Shown piece by piece: positions 19,530-30,548 of a DNA stretch of 64,000 nucleotides. Positions within the stretch are counted from its first letter, which is position 1. Each line of letters starts with the position of its first letter. The position numbers and the translations under genes were made by a program. The notes under the pieces are model-generated. The model saw only the letters and a program-made list of their open reading frames with translations. It did no database searches and had not been told where the DNA came from. The stretch is from Parvibaculaceae bacterium (GTDB taxonomy: Bacteria; Pseudomonadota; Alphaproteobacteria; Parvibaculales; Parvibaculaceae), in the NCBI GenBank assembly GCA_029209985.1, contig JARGNZ010000015.1, positions 1-64,000 of the forward strand. Reading direction: 5' to 3'.

Positions 19530-20462
19530 CTATGCGTCTTTCTCAGAAGCTTGTGCTCCCTCTTCGGCCCAGTCGCGTTTAACGCCTAAAATCAACAACA
19601 ACGGCGCGGCGATAAAGATGGAAGAATATGTTCCCACCAAAACGCCCCAAATCATTGCGAAGGTGAAGCCACGAATAACCTCCCCCCCAAAGATGTATAG
19701 CGCAAGCAAAGCCAAAAGCGTCGTCACCGAGGTCATAACAGTACGCGAGAGCGTTTCATTGATACTCAGGTTCAACAACTCAGCAAGATCCATGCGTTTG
19801 AACTTACGCAAGTTTTCACGCACCCGGTCATAAACAACTACAGTGTCATTCATTGAATAGCCGACAATGGTCAAAATAGCCGCGATGATGGATAGATTAA
19901 ATTCCAACTGCAGCACAGAGAAGATGCCAATAGTCAAAACCACATCGTGGATCAGAGCTGCCACAGCACCGACAGAAAACTGCCACTCAAACCGAAACCA
20001 AATATAAATCAGCATCAGAAACACAGCGAGCACAACAGCAAGCGTTCCAGCTTCAACCAACTCGCCGCTTACTTTAGGTCCCACAACTTCTGTGCGTCGA
20101 TAATCAACCCCGTCGCCCAAAGCTGCCCGAACCACCTCAACGACCTGTTGGTCTTGCTCGGCGGTTTCATTTTGTTGCTCAATTCGAATGAGGACCTCAG
20201 AAGGACCACCAAACTCTTGAACGACAACATGGCCTAGATCGAGAGAATCTAATTTTTGTCGAATACCCGCAATATCTGCTGGTCCTTGCGTCCCGATTTC
20301 AATCATCGTGCCGCCAACAAAGTCGATGCCGTAATTAAGGTCCCGCGTCACATAGATACCAATAGACGCAACAACAGCGAGAGCAGAAATAACAAAAGCG
20401 ATGTAACGCAATTTAACAAAATCAATGGCCGTCTTCGCGGGGACCAATTTAAGTTTCTTCAT
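19530..20462 (-). CDS. secF: protein translocase subunit SecF
   Basis: SecF, with SecD, uses the proton motive force to help pull exported proteins through SecYEG. I take the ATG at 20462 (310 residues, MKKLKLVPAKTAIDF) because AAGGAG lies seven bases upstream. It has six membrane segments, a periplasmic P1 loop after the first, the family motif YGIDFVGGTMIEI at about 43-55, and GYSMNDTVVVYDRVREN in the fourth/fifth segment region. It lies 10 bases after secD, a normal secDF operon. Confidence 0.97.
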   Translation of the reverse strand: MKKLKLVPAKTAIDFVKLRYIAFVISALAVVASIGIYVTRDLNYGIDFVGGTMIEIGTQGPADIAGIRQKLDSLDLGHVVVQEFGGPSEVLIRIEQQNETAEQDQQVVEVVRAALGDGVDYRRTEVVGPKVSGELVEAGTLAVVLAVFLMLIYIWFRFEWQFSVGAVAALIHDVVLTIGIFSVLQLEFNLSIIAAILTIVGYSMNDTVVVYDRVRENLRKFKRMDLAELLNLSINETLSRTVMTSVTTLLALLALYIFGGEVIRGFTFAMIWGVLVGTYSSIFIAAPLLLILGVKRDWAEEGAQASEKDA

Positions 20463-20472
20463 GGGTGTCTCC

Positions 20473-22080
20473 TTAAAGATCAAGTGCTGCAGGACGTCGA
20501 CGCATAAACCAAAGCGCCACCATCATTCGCGTGACCGTAAAGGCCGTGAAGACGGACGTGAGAATCCCAATGGCAAGAGTTACAGCGAACCCTTTAACCG
20601 GCCCAGAGCCGAGTTGGAACAAAATTGCCGCCGCAATAAAGGTCGTAATATTGGCATCCAAAATGGTTGTCAGAGCCCGTGAATAACCAACATCAATGGC
20701 ATTCAACGCAGACTTCCCATTCGCGATCTCTTCGCGTATGCGCTCAAAAATCAACACATTGGCATCAACCGCCATCCCGATGGTCAAGACCACACCAGCG
20801 ATCCCCGGTAAGGTCAACGTCGCGCCCAAAATAGAAAGCACCGCACCAATCAAAGCCACATTGATGATCAGTGCCACATTTGCGAACACACCGAACAACC
20901 CGTAGGACAAGGTGATATAAATAATCACCGCAGCAAAACCAATAAGCGCCGCAATCTCCCCCGCCGCCACAGAGTCAGACCCAAGTTCGGCCCCGACAGT
21001 GCGTTCTTCCAAAATCTTCAGCGGCGCAGGCAAAGCCCCCGCACGCAACAGCACTGACAGATCATTGGCTGATTGCACCGTGAAGTTTCCGCTAATCTGC
21101 CCAGAGCCACCCAAAATAGGTTCATTAATCCGAGGCGCGCTAATCACTTTTTTATCCAATAGAATGGCAAAGGGGCGTCCCACATTATCCGTAGTCGTTT
21201 TCCCAAATCGTTTTGCCCCAGCCGTATCAAACCGGAAGGTCACAACCGGCACACTATTTTGGTCAAAGCCAGGCTGAGCATCGACCAAGTTTTCGCCGCT
21301 CACAATCGCCCGTTTTTCCAAAAGCAATTCAGGCGCATAACCCGTTTCCACCATCGGCGCAATAAAGCTGCCATTCGGTACACGGCCTTGGCGCGCTTGC
21401 TCAACCGTCATGCTCATGTCCACTAGGTGAAACGAAAGTTTAGCGGTCTGTCCAATAATGGCCTTCAACCGCTGAGGGTCATCAAGGCCGGGAACTTCAA
21501 TGATGACCCGGTTGTCACCTTGGCGCTGAATGCTCGGTTCAGTCGTACCCAGCTCATCAACCCGACGACGTAAAATTTCGATTGATTGCTGAACTGCGGC
21601 TAATTTCCGCTGAACAATAGCCGGTTCCGTCAATTCTAAAGTGATCAAGCCTTCGTCGGTTGCCGAAATATCAAGATCCGATTGCGTGGCACCAAACACC
21701 CCGCCCCCAACAGGCGCAGCAAGCTCACGTAAACGCGTGCGCGCCTCATCAAGCTGGCTCAAATCACGCACCCGTACAACAACGCTATCATTGGCAACAG
21801 AAAGCCCCGTGTAACCAATGCGCGGCTCTTCGCGCAAGGCAACCCGTGCATCAGACTGCAACCCTTCCAGCTTCTCGCGAATGACAACATCCACGCCCAC
21901 TTCTAAAAGCAAATAGGAACCACCCTGAAGATCGAGGCCCAGCACAATCTGGCTCTGTGGCACCCAACTAGGCAGGCTTGCCAAATCCTCTTTATTGAAG
22001 AAGTTTGGCGCAACGTAGACCAACCCCAAAAGGGAGACCAAGCTGACCAGAATTATTTTCCAGCGGGCGAATCGAAGCAT
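20473..22080 (-). CDS. secD: protein translocase subunit SecD
   Basis: The 535-residue partner of SecF. An N-terminal membrane helix (about 8-27) is followed by LGLDLQGGSYLLLEV, a large periplasmic region (about 50-350) including PGLDDPQRLKAIIGQTAKL, and five C-terminal membrane segments with TLPGIAGVVLTIGMAVDANV (about 430-449) and IFERIREE. A 175-base leader with strong inverted repeats separates it from yajC upstream. Confidence 0.97.
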   Translation of the reverse strand: MLRFARWKIILVSLVSLLGLVYVAPNFFNKEDLASLPSWVPQSQIVLGLDLQGGSYLLLEVGVDVVIREKLEGLQSDARVALREEPRIGYTGLSVANDSVVVRVRDLSQLDEARTRLRELAAPVGGGVFGATQSDLDISATDEGLITLELTEPAIVQRKLAAVQQSIEILRRRVDELGTTEPSIQRQGDNRVIIEVPGLDDPQRLKAIIGQTAKLSFHLVDMSMTVEQARQGRVPNGSFIAPMVETGYAPELLLEKRAIVSGENLVDAQPGFDQNSVPVVTFRFDTAGAKRFGKTTTDNVGRPFAILLDKKVISAPRINEPILGGSGQISGNFTVQSANDLSVLLRAGALPAPLKILEERTVGAELGSDSVAAGEIAALIGFAAVIIYITLSYGLFGVFANVALIINVALIGAVLSILGATLTLPGIAGVVLTIGMAVDANVLIFERIREEIANGKSALNAIDVGYSRALTTILDANITTFIAAAILFQLGSGPVKGFAVTLAIGILTSVFTAFTVTRMMVALWFMRRRPAALDL

Positions 22081-22160
22081 TGGTGAAACCGACTTTCTTG
22101 AAAGTGAAACGGACCGAAAGGCAAAGAAGCCTTAAAGGCATGCGGCTTAAAACTGTTTCA

Positions 22161-22209
22161 GGCGCCAAGCAAATTATAGATCCAAAAGAATTCTACAAAA
22201 CTTGGCGCC
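22161..22209 (-). repeat. inverted repeat in the yajC-secD leader
   Basis: GGCGCCAAG (22161-22169) is answered by CTTGGCGCC (22201-22209), a perfect 9-bp inverted repeat with 31 bases between. On either side are two smaller hairpins: CACCC/GGGTG at about 22220-22240 and AAGGC/GCCTT at about 22120-22137. All lie in the untranslated 175 bases between yajC and secD. They could form an attenuator, an mRNA-processing site or an export-sensing leader. Confidence 0.4.
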
Positions 22210-22255
22210 CAAGACGGGCACCCAAATACGCAGGGTGTATTCAATTCTCAGCTAA

Positions 22256-22594
22256 TCAAGAATTCGAATTAGCAGCAACTGGTGCTGTTTTAGAGCGCAC
22301 AGTAGAAATGGTGGACCGCATAACGCGCACGCGTACATTTTCAGCCAGCTCAACTTCAACTTCGTCGGAGCCATCTTTGACTTTCGTCACTTTGCCAAGA
22401 ATGCCGCCAGCCGTAAGCACTTCATCACCACGGCGCATACCAGAAACCATTGCGGCATGTTCCTTCGCGCGCTTCTGCTGCGGACGGATCAAAAGAAAGT
22501 AAAAAATAACGCCCATAATTGCCAAAGGCGCAATCATTTCGAGCATTCCGCCGCCAGCGGAGGCATCAGCTGCAAAAGCAGGTGTAATAAACAT
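22256..22594 (-). CDS. yajC: preprotein translocase accessory protein YajC
   Basis: YajC is the small single-span subunit that associates with SecDF. The 112 residues start with a short Ala/Gly-rich segment, then a membrane helix at about 20-38 (MIAPLAIMGVIFYFLLIRPQ), the RPQQKRAKEH turn and the soluble domain with RRGDEVLTAGGILGKV. ATG 22594 follows CAGGAG. It heads the yajC-secD-secF cluster. Confidence 0.95.
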   Translation of the reverse strand: MFITPAFAADASAGGGMLEMIAPLAIMGVIFYFLLIRPQQKRAKEHAAMVSGMRRGDEVLTAGGILGKVTKVKDGSDEVEVELAENVRVRVMRSTISTVRSKTAPVAANSNS

Positions 22595-22758
22595 GAGAAA
22601 CTCCTGTCACGGGCCCGGTGTGAGCCAATCTCGTTGCGCCGGACTATACCGGGCCAAATCAGCTTTGCAAACTGCTCAAACACTCTTAAAGGCTTGTTTG
22701 AACGCCATTTTTCGCGCATTTTCCTCCCGCCTTCAATAAATCAGCGATGAGAGAGATC

Positions 22759-23631
22759 ATGCCCCAACAAAACCAAGACAATCCGGACCTTTTGCCCCTC
22801 CTCACGCGGATTGCAGATGCCTTGGATCGCATGGCCCCTGAGACCCAAAAAGCCCCCCGTCTCGATCAAGCCGAAGCCTTTAGTTGGGACGCCAGCACCA
22901 ATCAACTGGTTCCCGTTCCTAAAGTTGCCCGAGTCGATTTATTACTGCTGCAAGGCATCGCACAGGTACGCGATATTCTGATTGAAAATACCCGGCGTTT
23001 TGCCCAAGGCTTGCCTGCAAACAATGCCCTTTTGTGGGGCGCGCGCGGCATGGGTAAAAGCTCGCTGGTCAAAGCGGCTCATGCACACATTAATGCACAA
23101 TCTGAGCAGTCACTCCTATTGGTGGAAATCCACCGGGAAGATATTGAATCCCTTCCCCATTTGATGAACATCATTCGTGGCAGGGCTGAGCGTTTCATCA
23201 TTTTCTGCGATGATCTCTCTTTCGACCAAGATGACACCACCTATAAATCTCTCAAAGCCGTCCTCGACGGTGGCATTGAAGGCCGCCCCGCTAACGTCAT
23301 TTTCTATGCGACCTCAAATCGTCGTCACCTCATGCCGCGTGACATGATCGACAACGAGCAGTCAACGGGCATCAACCCTTCCGAAGCCATTCAAGAAAAA
23401 GTCTCCCTCTCAGACCGTTTTGGCCTCTGGCTCGGCTTCCATAATTGCTCGCAAGACGAATATTTGGCGATGATTGAAGGCTATGTTGCTCATTTTGAGC
23501 TTCCCATCGAGACAAACGACCTACACGCCCGCGCCATTGAGTGGACGGCCACACGCGGCGCACGCTCAGGCCGTGTTGCATGGCAATTTGTCCAAGACCT
23601 TGCAGGTGAATTGGGAAAACCACTCGATTAA
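22759..23631 (+). CDS. DUF815 family AAA-type ATPase
   Basis: A cytoplasmic ATPase of the DUF815 family with no firmly known function. Walker A is GARGMGKSSLVKAA (about residues 94-107), Walker B FIIFCDDLSF (about 151-160), and a sensor-like FYATSNRRHLMPRD follows near 188-201. I use the second ATG (22759, 290 residues), which has GAGAG before it; an ATG at 22747 would add four residues. It is on the opposite strand to all its neighbours, between yajC and the M23 lipoprotein, a position it also holds in many alphaproteobacteria as far as I recall. Confidence 0.85.
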   Translation: MPQQNQDNPDLLPLLTRIADALDRMAPETQKAPRLDQAEAFSWDASTNQLVPVPKVARVDLLLLQGIAQVRDILIENTRRFAQGLPANNALLWGARGMGKSSLVKAAHAHINAQSEQSLLLVEIHREDIESLPHLMNIIRGRAERFIIFCDDLSFDQDDTTYKSLKAVLDGGIEGRPANVIFYATSNRRHLMPRDMIDNEQSTGINPSEAIQEKVSLSDRFGLWLGFHNCSQDEYLAMIEGYVAHFELPIETNDLHARAIEWTATRGARSGRVAWQFVQDLAGELGKPLD

Positions 23632-23682
23632 TAGAGCGACATCTGAAAGTGGTAAGTGACGCAAGGCGGTGCGGCAGCACGT

Positions 23683-24768
23683 TTAAGTGTTAGCAAACAC
23701 TTTGAGCGGATCAACTGGCTTGGCCCCTTTGCGCAGTTCAAAATGAACTTGCGGAGTGGTTACGCTGCCGGTCTGGCCAGCCCGTGCAATCAGGTCCCCT
23801 TTACGCACGGTTTGGCCCCGCTTCACCAGCAATTCTTTATTATGGGCATAAGCACTGACCCAGCCATTATCATGGCGCACAAGGAGTAGGTTTCCATAGC
23901 CTTTCAGCTCATTGCCCACATAGGCGACCACACCATTCTGCGCCACCCGTACCGGAGCCCCCTCTGGCACGGCAATGTTGACACCATCATTGTGCAAGCC
24001 ATTCCCTTTAGCTCCGAATTTTGACAGAACTTTTCCTTCTGCAGGCCACAAAAAGACACCGCTAGAAGGTGGAGGAGAGGACAGCGCCGGTTTAGAGCGA
24101 GGCGTTGGCACAGAGCCGCTCGCCACTTGTGTCGTAGAAGAAGAAGCTGTGCCCGGCATTTTTAAGCGTTGGCCCACATAAAGCTGACTTGTATTGCTCA
24201 GGCCGTTCGCCGCTGCAATGTCGCTGGGCCGTAAATTATGTGTCCGCGCCACGCCATAAAGCGTGTCCCCCCGTTGCACAACATAGGTGCTTCCCCCTGC
24301 TGCATTGGGACGGGCGGATACATTTCGGCTCAGCGTAGAACGTGGCACAGGCCGCGCATAAGTCGCCCGTTGTTGCCGAGCTGGCGCAACACGCGACCCT
24401 TTAGCCGGAACAACAATCTTTTGACCTGAATAAATTTGGTAAGGTCGCGACAGGCCATTTGCAGCCGCAAGCTCAGATGTTTTGGCATCATGGTCGGCGG
24501 CAATTTGGCTAAGCGTATCGCCAGATGCCACAGTCACTGAATAAGTATTCGGGGAAATTCGGTGTCCAGGCCGTTTCGCTGGAGTGCGCACAGAACTAGA
24601 CGCAGATCCTTTGCGATAATTTGAGGTTTGGGAGGAGTTGTTGTAATCGTATTGCGCGTCCCACCAAGGGTCCGAGCTACCTGCACACGCTGTCAAACCA
24701 AGCCCGGTCAGAACCAACAAAGCAGAAAAAAGACCGCGTTTCACTGTGCCTCTCACTACATCCATCAT
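23683..24768 (-). CDS. LysM/M23-domain lipoprotein, LytM-type cell-division factor
   Basis: A 361-residue lipoprotein with lipobox LTAC at about residue 25. Two LysM peptidoglycan-binding domains (about 77-122 and 163-207) precede a C-terminal M23/LytM domain (about 245-358). The M23 metal site is degenerate: the first HxxxD pair reads NDGVN and the HxH motif reads QVHFE, so the domain probably does not cut cell wall itself. It more likely activates an amidase, as NlpD, EnvC and DipM do. It lies after pcm in the surE-pcm-nlpD order known from many proteobacteria. Confidence 0.88.
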   Translation of the reverse strand: MMDVVRGTVKRGLFSALLVLTGLGLTACAGSSDPWWDAQYDYNNSSQTSNYRKGSASSSVRTPAKRPGHRISPNTYSVTVASGDTLSQIAADHDAKTSELAAANGLSRPYQIYSGQKIVVPAKGSRVAPARQQRATYARPVPRSTLSRNVSARPNAAGGSTYVVQRGDTLYGVARTHNLRPSDIAAANGLSNTSQLYVGQRLKMPGTASSSTTQVASGSVPTPRSKPALSSPPPSSGVFLWPAEGKVLSKFGAKGNGLHNDGVNIAVPEGAPVRVAQNGVVAYVGNELKGYGNLLLVRHDNGWVSAYAHNKELLVKRGQTVRKGDLIARAGQTGSVTTPQVHFELRKGAKPVDPLKVFANT

Positions 24769-24783
24769 ATCGTTCCACCTTGT

Positions 24784-25450
24784 TTAGCCTTCGCGTGCAA
24801 CTCCCTCTACCAAAGGAACAAAGCGCACATCGAGTAAGTCTTCTTGTTCAAAACCCGTATCGGTACGTGTTAGTCGCAACAGCTTCTGCTCTCCGCGTCT
24901 CTGCGGATTGTCCACCGGTACAACCATGATGCCGCCAACTTTCAATTGTTCAAGCAAGTTCAACGGAATTGCTCCCGCAGCCGCTGTGACAATTATCCGG
25001 TCAAAAGGTGCCTGCTCAGGCCAACCTTTTGCGCCATCACCTACCATCGCAGTGACATTGTGGATTCTTATGCCTTCTAAACGGTTAACGGCATCCCGCA
25101 TTAACGTGCGATATCGCTCAATTGTGTACACACGGCGGCACAAAAGAGACAAAATGGCCGATTGATAGCCAGATCCTGTGCCAATTTCGAGCACTTTCAT
25201 CCGGTCGCCCACGCGCAATTGTTCGGTCATATAGGCGACAACAAAAGGCTGAGAAATGGTCTGCCCACACTCAATCGGCAAAGGGTGATTGTCGTATGCC
25301 TTCGCCTTGAAGGATGTGGAAATAAACTCATCGCGCGGAATGCGCTCAATAGCGGACAAAACATCGTTGGCGCGAATGCCCTGCTTACGCAATTCCATAA
25401 TGAGAGAGATTTTGTTGGTTTCGCCGTCTTCATCCAAGCTCATCTCGGCC

Positions 25451-25458
<8 letters not shown>
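24784..25458 (-). CDS. pcm: protein-L-isoaspartate O-methyltransferase
   Basis: Pcm methylates isoaspartyl residues of aged proteins to start their repair. I use the ATG at 25458 (224 residues). The SAM-binding motif VLEIGTGSGYQSAIL is at about 82-96, and the substrate motif PLPIECGQTISQP at about 54-66. The start overlaps the surE stop by 8 bases, so surE and pcm are coupled. A second PCMT-like gene lies at 45571. Confidence 0.95.
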
Positions 25459-27554
<2,096 letters not shown>

Positions 27555-27683
27555 CTATAGGGATCTGAAGGGCGAATCGCGCCCGGCACAAGCGCCTGTG
27601 CCCTCTTATATACGGGCCCAAACTTGCCCCGTCCAGCATCGGAACGGAAGCATCAAATATCTATCGAGAAGAAAGAACGTGGC

Positions 27684-28517
27684 TTACGGCGCTGGTGGAT
27701 GAGTTTCCCCGCCCTCATCTGGACCATCCATATTTGAAGGGTCTTCGTCGTCCGCGCTCGCCCGTTTCTTTTCAATCATCATGACGGCAAAGATTGAAAT
27801 CTCATACAAAATCATCGTCGGCAGCGCCAAACCTACTTGGCTGATAATATCCGGCGGGGTCATCACAGCCGCGACAGCGAACACAGCAACAATCGCGTAT
27901 TTTCGGCCTTTTCTAAGCTGAGCTGCATTCACAATTCCAACCCGCGCCAACAGGGTCAACACGACCGGCAATTGGAAACAAAGCCCAAAAGCAAAAATCA
28001 GCAGCATGATCAGCCCAAGGTATTCACTCACGCGTGGCAATAGTTCAATCGCCGCCTGCCCGTCTCCCCCAGCCTGCTGCATACCAAGAAAAAACGTAAA
28101 CGCCAATGGCATAATGACGTAATAAACCAAGCTACCGCCTGCAATAAACAGGACTGGCGTCGCAACCAAATAGGGCAAAAACGCCCCACGTTCCTGCTTA
28201 TAAAGCCCAGGAGCCACAAACATATAAATTTGGGAAGCAATCACCGGGAACGCAAAGAAGATAGCCCCGAAAAGAGCCAGTTTAAGCTGGGTGAAAAAGT
28301 ATTCTTGAGGAGCCGTGAAGATGAGCCTTAGCCCTTCTTGGTCGCCCGCTGCACGTTCATAGGGATAAAGCAGAATATTAAAAATGTTCTCAGCAAAGTA
28401 AAAACAGACCCCAAACATCACAACAATCGCCGCGACCGACCAAATCAACCGGGTGCGTAGCTCAATCAAATGGTCCATGAGTGGAGCTTGAGACGCCTCA
28501 ATATCAACATCACTCAT
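27684..28517 (-). CDS. tatC: Sec-independent protein translocase TatC
   Basis: TatC is the signal-peptide-recognising subunit of the twin-arginine translocase. The 277 residues start with the conserved PLMDHLIELRTRLIWS at about 12-27 and have six membrane segments, with FFAFPVIASQIYMFVAPGLY at about 94-113. The C-terminus is an extended hydrophilic tail rich in Asp, Glu and Pro. It overlaps tatB by 4 bases. The PhoD-like protein at 12368 is a likely substrate. Confidence 0.97.
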   Translation of the reverse strand: MSDVDIEASQAPLMDHLIELRTRLIWSVAAIVVMFGVCFYFAENIFNILLYPYERAAGDQEGLRLIFTAPQEYFFTQLKLALFGAIFFAFPVIASQIYMFVAPGLYKQERGAFLPYLVATPVLFIAGGSLVYYVIMPLAFTFFLGMQQAGGDGQAAIELLPRVSEYLGLIMLLIFAFGLCFQLPVVLTLLARVGIVNAAQLRKGRKYAIVAVFAVAAVMTPPDIISQVGLALPTMILYEISIFAVMMIEKKRASADDEDPSNMDGPDEGGETHPPAP

Positions 28518-28969
28518 ACCGCAGTTTTCCCGTCTGCTTCCGCCTTGTCGACAGTGCCCTTCATGCTGTCCGTGTCCTTCGGCTCAGCGTCCGCAGCCAG
28601 AACATCGGGCGCGCTTGCCACAGGAGCCGCGCCAAACTTATCGGCGGCGGCCTCTGCTTTTTCCATCAAAGCTCGTTGGTTTTTTTCCATTGCGTCAAAC
28701 TCATCAGGATCGATCGCCTCACCAACAAGCTTTTTAACTTGCTGCGTGGGGGAAACCTCTGACAGGTTTTTCTTGAGATCGCGCAGATCATTCAGTTCGG
28801 TTTCGCGCGCCATGTCGCTAATACCGTCCTGAAACTCACGCGCCATACTGCGCATTTTCGCGGTATAGCGCCCAATGTTACGCAACATAACGGGCAAATC
28901 TTTGGGGCCAACAACAATAATTGCCAGCACTGCCAGAACAAGAATTTCAGACCAACCGATGTCAAACAT
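28514..28969 (-). CDS. tatB: Sec-independent translocase protein TatB
   Basis: TatB bridges TatC and TatA. The 151 residues begin MFDIGWSEILVLAVLAIIVVGPKDLP: one membrane helix, then the GPKDLP hinge and the amphipathic helix LRNIGRYTAKMRSMAREFQ. A long charged region follows (to about 100) and ends in an Ala/Asp-rich tail. It starts 77 bases after tatA and overlaps tatC by 4 bases. Confidence 0.95.
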   Translation of the reverse strand: MFDIGWSEILVLAVLAIIVVGPKDLPVMLRNIGRYTAKMRSMAREFQDGISDMARETELNDLRDLKKNLSEVSPTQQVKKLVGEAIDPDEFDAMEKNQRALMEKAEAAADKFGAAPVASAPDVLAADAEPKDTDSMKGTVDKAEADGKTAV

Positions 28970-29046
28970 CAGACAACACCCAAAGACAGAAAATCAACAA
29001 AGCGGCCCAAAGGGCGACGCTGGATTAAGCTCACACCAATCCAAAA

Positions 29047-29265
29047 TTAGGATGTTTTTTCTTTGGACTGTTCTTCATCTTCCACTTTAGCGGTGGCAGA
29101 AGTCTCAATGTTTTTAGGCTCTTCCACTTCTTCGCGAAGACCTTTGCGAAAACTGGTGACACCCTTGGCAACATCTCCCATCAATTCAGAGATTTTGCCG
29201 CGACCGAAGAGCAATACAATCAACACGACCACGATGATTATCTGCCACGGACCAATGCTTCCCAT
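29047..29265 (-). CDS. tatA: Sec-independent translocase protein TatA
   Basis: TatA forms the size-variable pore of the twin-arginine system. The 72 residues begin [25 protein letters not shown], with the FGRGKI hinge and an amphipathic helix ([14 protein letters not shown]), then an acidic-basic tail. ATG 29265 follows TGGAGAA. It is the first gene of tatABC and lies 227 bases after scpB. Confidence 0.95.
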   Translation of the reverse strand: MGSIGPWQIIIVVVLIVLLFGRGKISELMGDVAKGVTSFRKGLREEVEEPKNIETSATAKVEDEEQSKEKTS

Positions 29266-29282
29266 TTATGTTCTCCAAATAT

Positions 29283-29298
29283 CAGCTTATTTAAGCTG
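29283..29298. repeat. palindrome CAGCTTA-tt-TAAGCTG in the tatA leader
   Basis: A perfect 7-bp inverted repeat with a two-base centre lies about 18 bases before the tatA start codon. It might be an operator, or a small RNA hairpin near the ribosome site. No T-run follows it on the minus strand, so it is a poor terminator. The rest of the 227-base scpB-tatA gap shows only a loosely spaced AACCCCG/CGGGGTT inverted repeat near 29400-29445. Confidence 0.3.
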
Positions 29299-29492
29299 GA
29301 ATACACTTTAATACTGAGCACTAACTCTCAGACATCATTGCAGAAATTTGCTTTAGTTGCAATTCAACCTCAAATAGCTCTCAACATAGATATAGTGCCG
29401 GAACCCCGTCGCCGCCAGTAGCAATTGTCCAAAGCTGCGGGGTTTTACCCCCACTCACGTCAAGAGAATTTGAACAAGCAGGATCCACTCAC

Positions 29493-30548
29493 TCAATCTT
29501 CGTTCTTGGATTGCTCTTCGTGATCGTCCAATGCCTCGCCATATTCCTCGGGCGCTTCATCTTCAAAATCACCATCTCCGTCACCACCAGTTTCCGATGG
29601 GTTCGGCACAATAAAGGTTGGCGGCAAGTTGGCTTCCAACATGCCAGAACCCTTTAGCTCCTCCAATCCTGGAAGATCGGAGATGGTTTCCAACCCAAAA
29701 TGGATCATGAATTCATCGCTGGTGCCGTAAGTCACGGGTCGGCCCGGCGTGCGACGACGCCCGCGCAGACGAATCCACGTCGTTTCCATCAGCACGTCGA
29801 TCGTCCCTTTAGAAACACTCACGCCCCGGATATCTTCGATCTCCGCTCGTGTCACCGGCTGATGATACGCAATAATCGCCAATGTCTCCAAAGCAGCCCG
29901 GCTGAGCTTTTTCTGCTCAACAGCCTCGCGCCGCATCAAAAATGATAGATCTTCAGCCGTGCGCAGCATAAATTTGTCTGCCACACGCACCAAATTCACG
30001 CCTCTGTTTTCGTAAGCAGTTTGCAGATCTTCAATCAGCGCACCAACATCAGCCCCTTCGGGTAACCGCGCCGCAATACTGTCCACGTCTAATGGTTCCG
30101 CAGCCGCAAAGAACAACGCCTCCACCATGCGTAATTGTTGTGCAGGGTCATGTAAGGGGAACGGCTGCGAGGGCTCTTCCTCGTCGGCCTGAGCGGCTTC
30201 AGGCACTGCAACTAAATGAGGCTCTTCTTCACCCGCGTCAGCGTCATTTTCAACATCACCGTCCCCACCGTCCGCCGCTTCAGCGTCGCCCAGTGTTTCA
30301 TTTGATGTTTCATCCGATAGTGAGGCAGCGTTTTCAACCGCGCCCTCTTCCTCAGAGGTCACTTCAGAGTCATCCTCTAACTCATTCATATCAGGGGCTT
30401 CTGCATCATCCTCACCCATATCCTCATTCACGTCTGCCGGCTCGCCCGCAGCAGTCGCTGTGGCCTCAGTAGCCTCAGATACATCCTGCGCTTGCGCATC
30501 CTCGTCTTCACACATTACTTCAGGTTTTGTTTCAGGTGTTTCGCTCAT
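29493..30548 (-). CDS. scpB: segregation and condensation protein ScpB with long acidic extension
   Basis: ScpB is the winged-helix kleisin partner of the SMC-ScpAB condensin. The family core runs from about residue 136 (QQLRMVEALFFAAAEPLDV) to about 315, including LETLAIIAYHQPVTRAEIE and GRPVTYGTSDEFMIHFGL. Before it lies an unusual stretch of about 130 residues, very rich in Asp, Glu and Ala; a second acidic tail of about 35 residues closes the protein (351 in all, against about 200 in many bacteria). The start overlaps the scpA stop by 4 bases (ATGA), which supports the long form rather than an internal start at Met141. Confidence 0.93.
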   Translation of the reverse strand: MSETPETKPEVMCEDEDAQAQDVSEATEATATAAGEPADVNEDMGEDDAEAPDMNELEDDSEVTSEEEGAVENAASLSDETSNETLGDAEAADGGDGDVENDADAGEEEPHLVAVPEAAQADEEEPSQPFPLHDPAQQLRMVEALFFAAAEPLDVDSIAARLPEGADVGALIEDLQTAYENRGVNLVRVADKFMLRTAEDLSFLMRREAVEQKKLSRAALETLAIIAYHQPVTRAEIEDIRGVSVSKGTIDVLMETTWIRLRGRRRTPGRPVTYGTSDEFMIHFGLETISDLPGLEELKGSGMLEANLPPTFIVPNPSETGGDGDGDFEDEAPEEYGEALDDHEEQSKNED

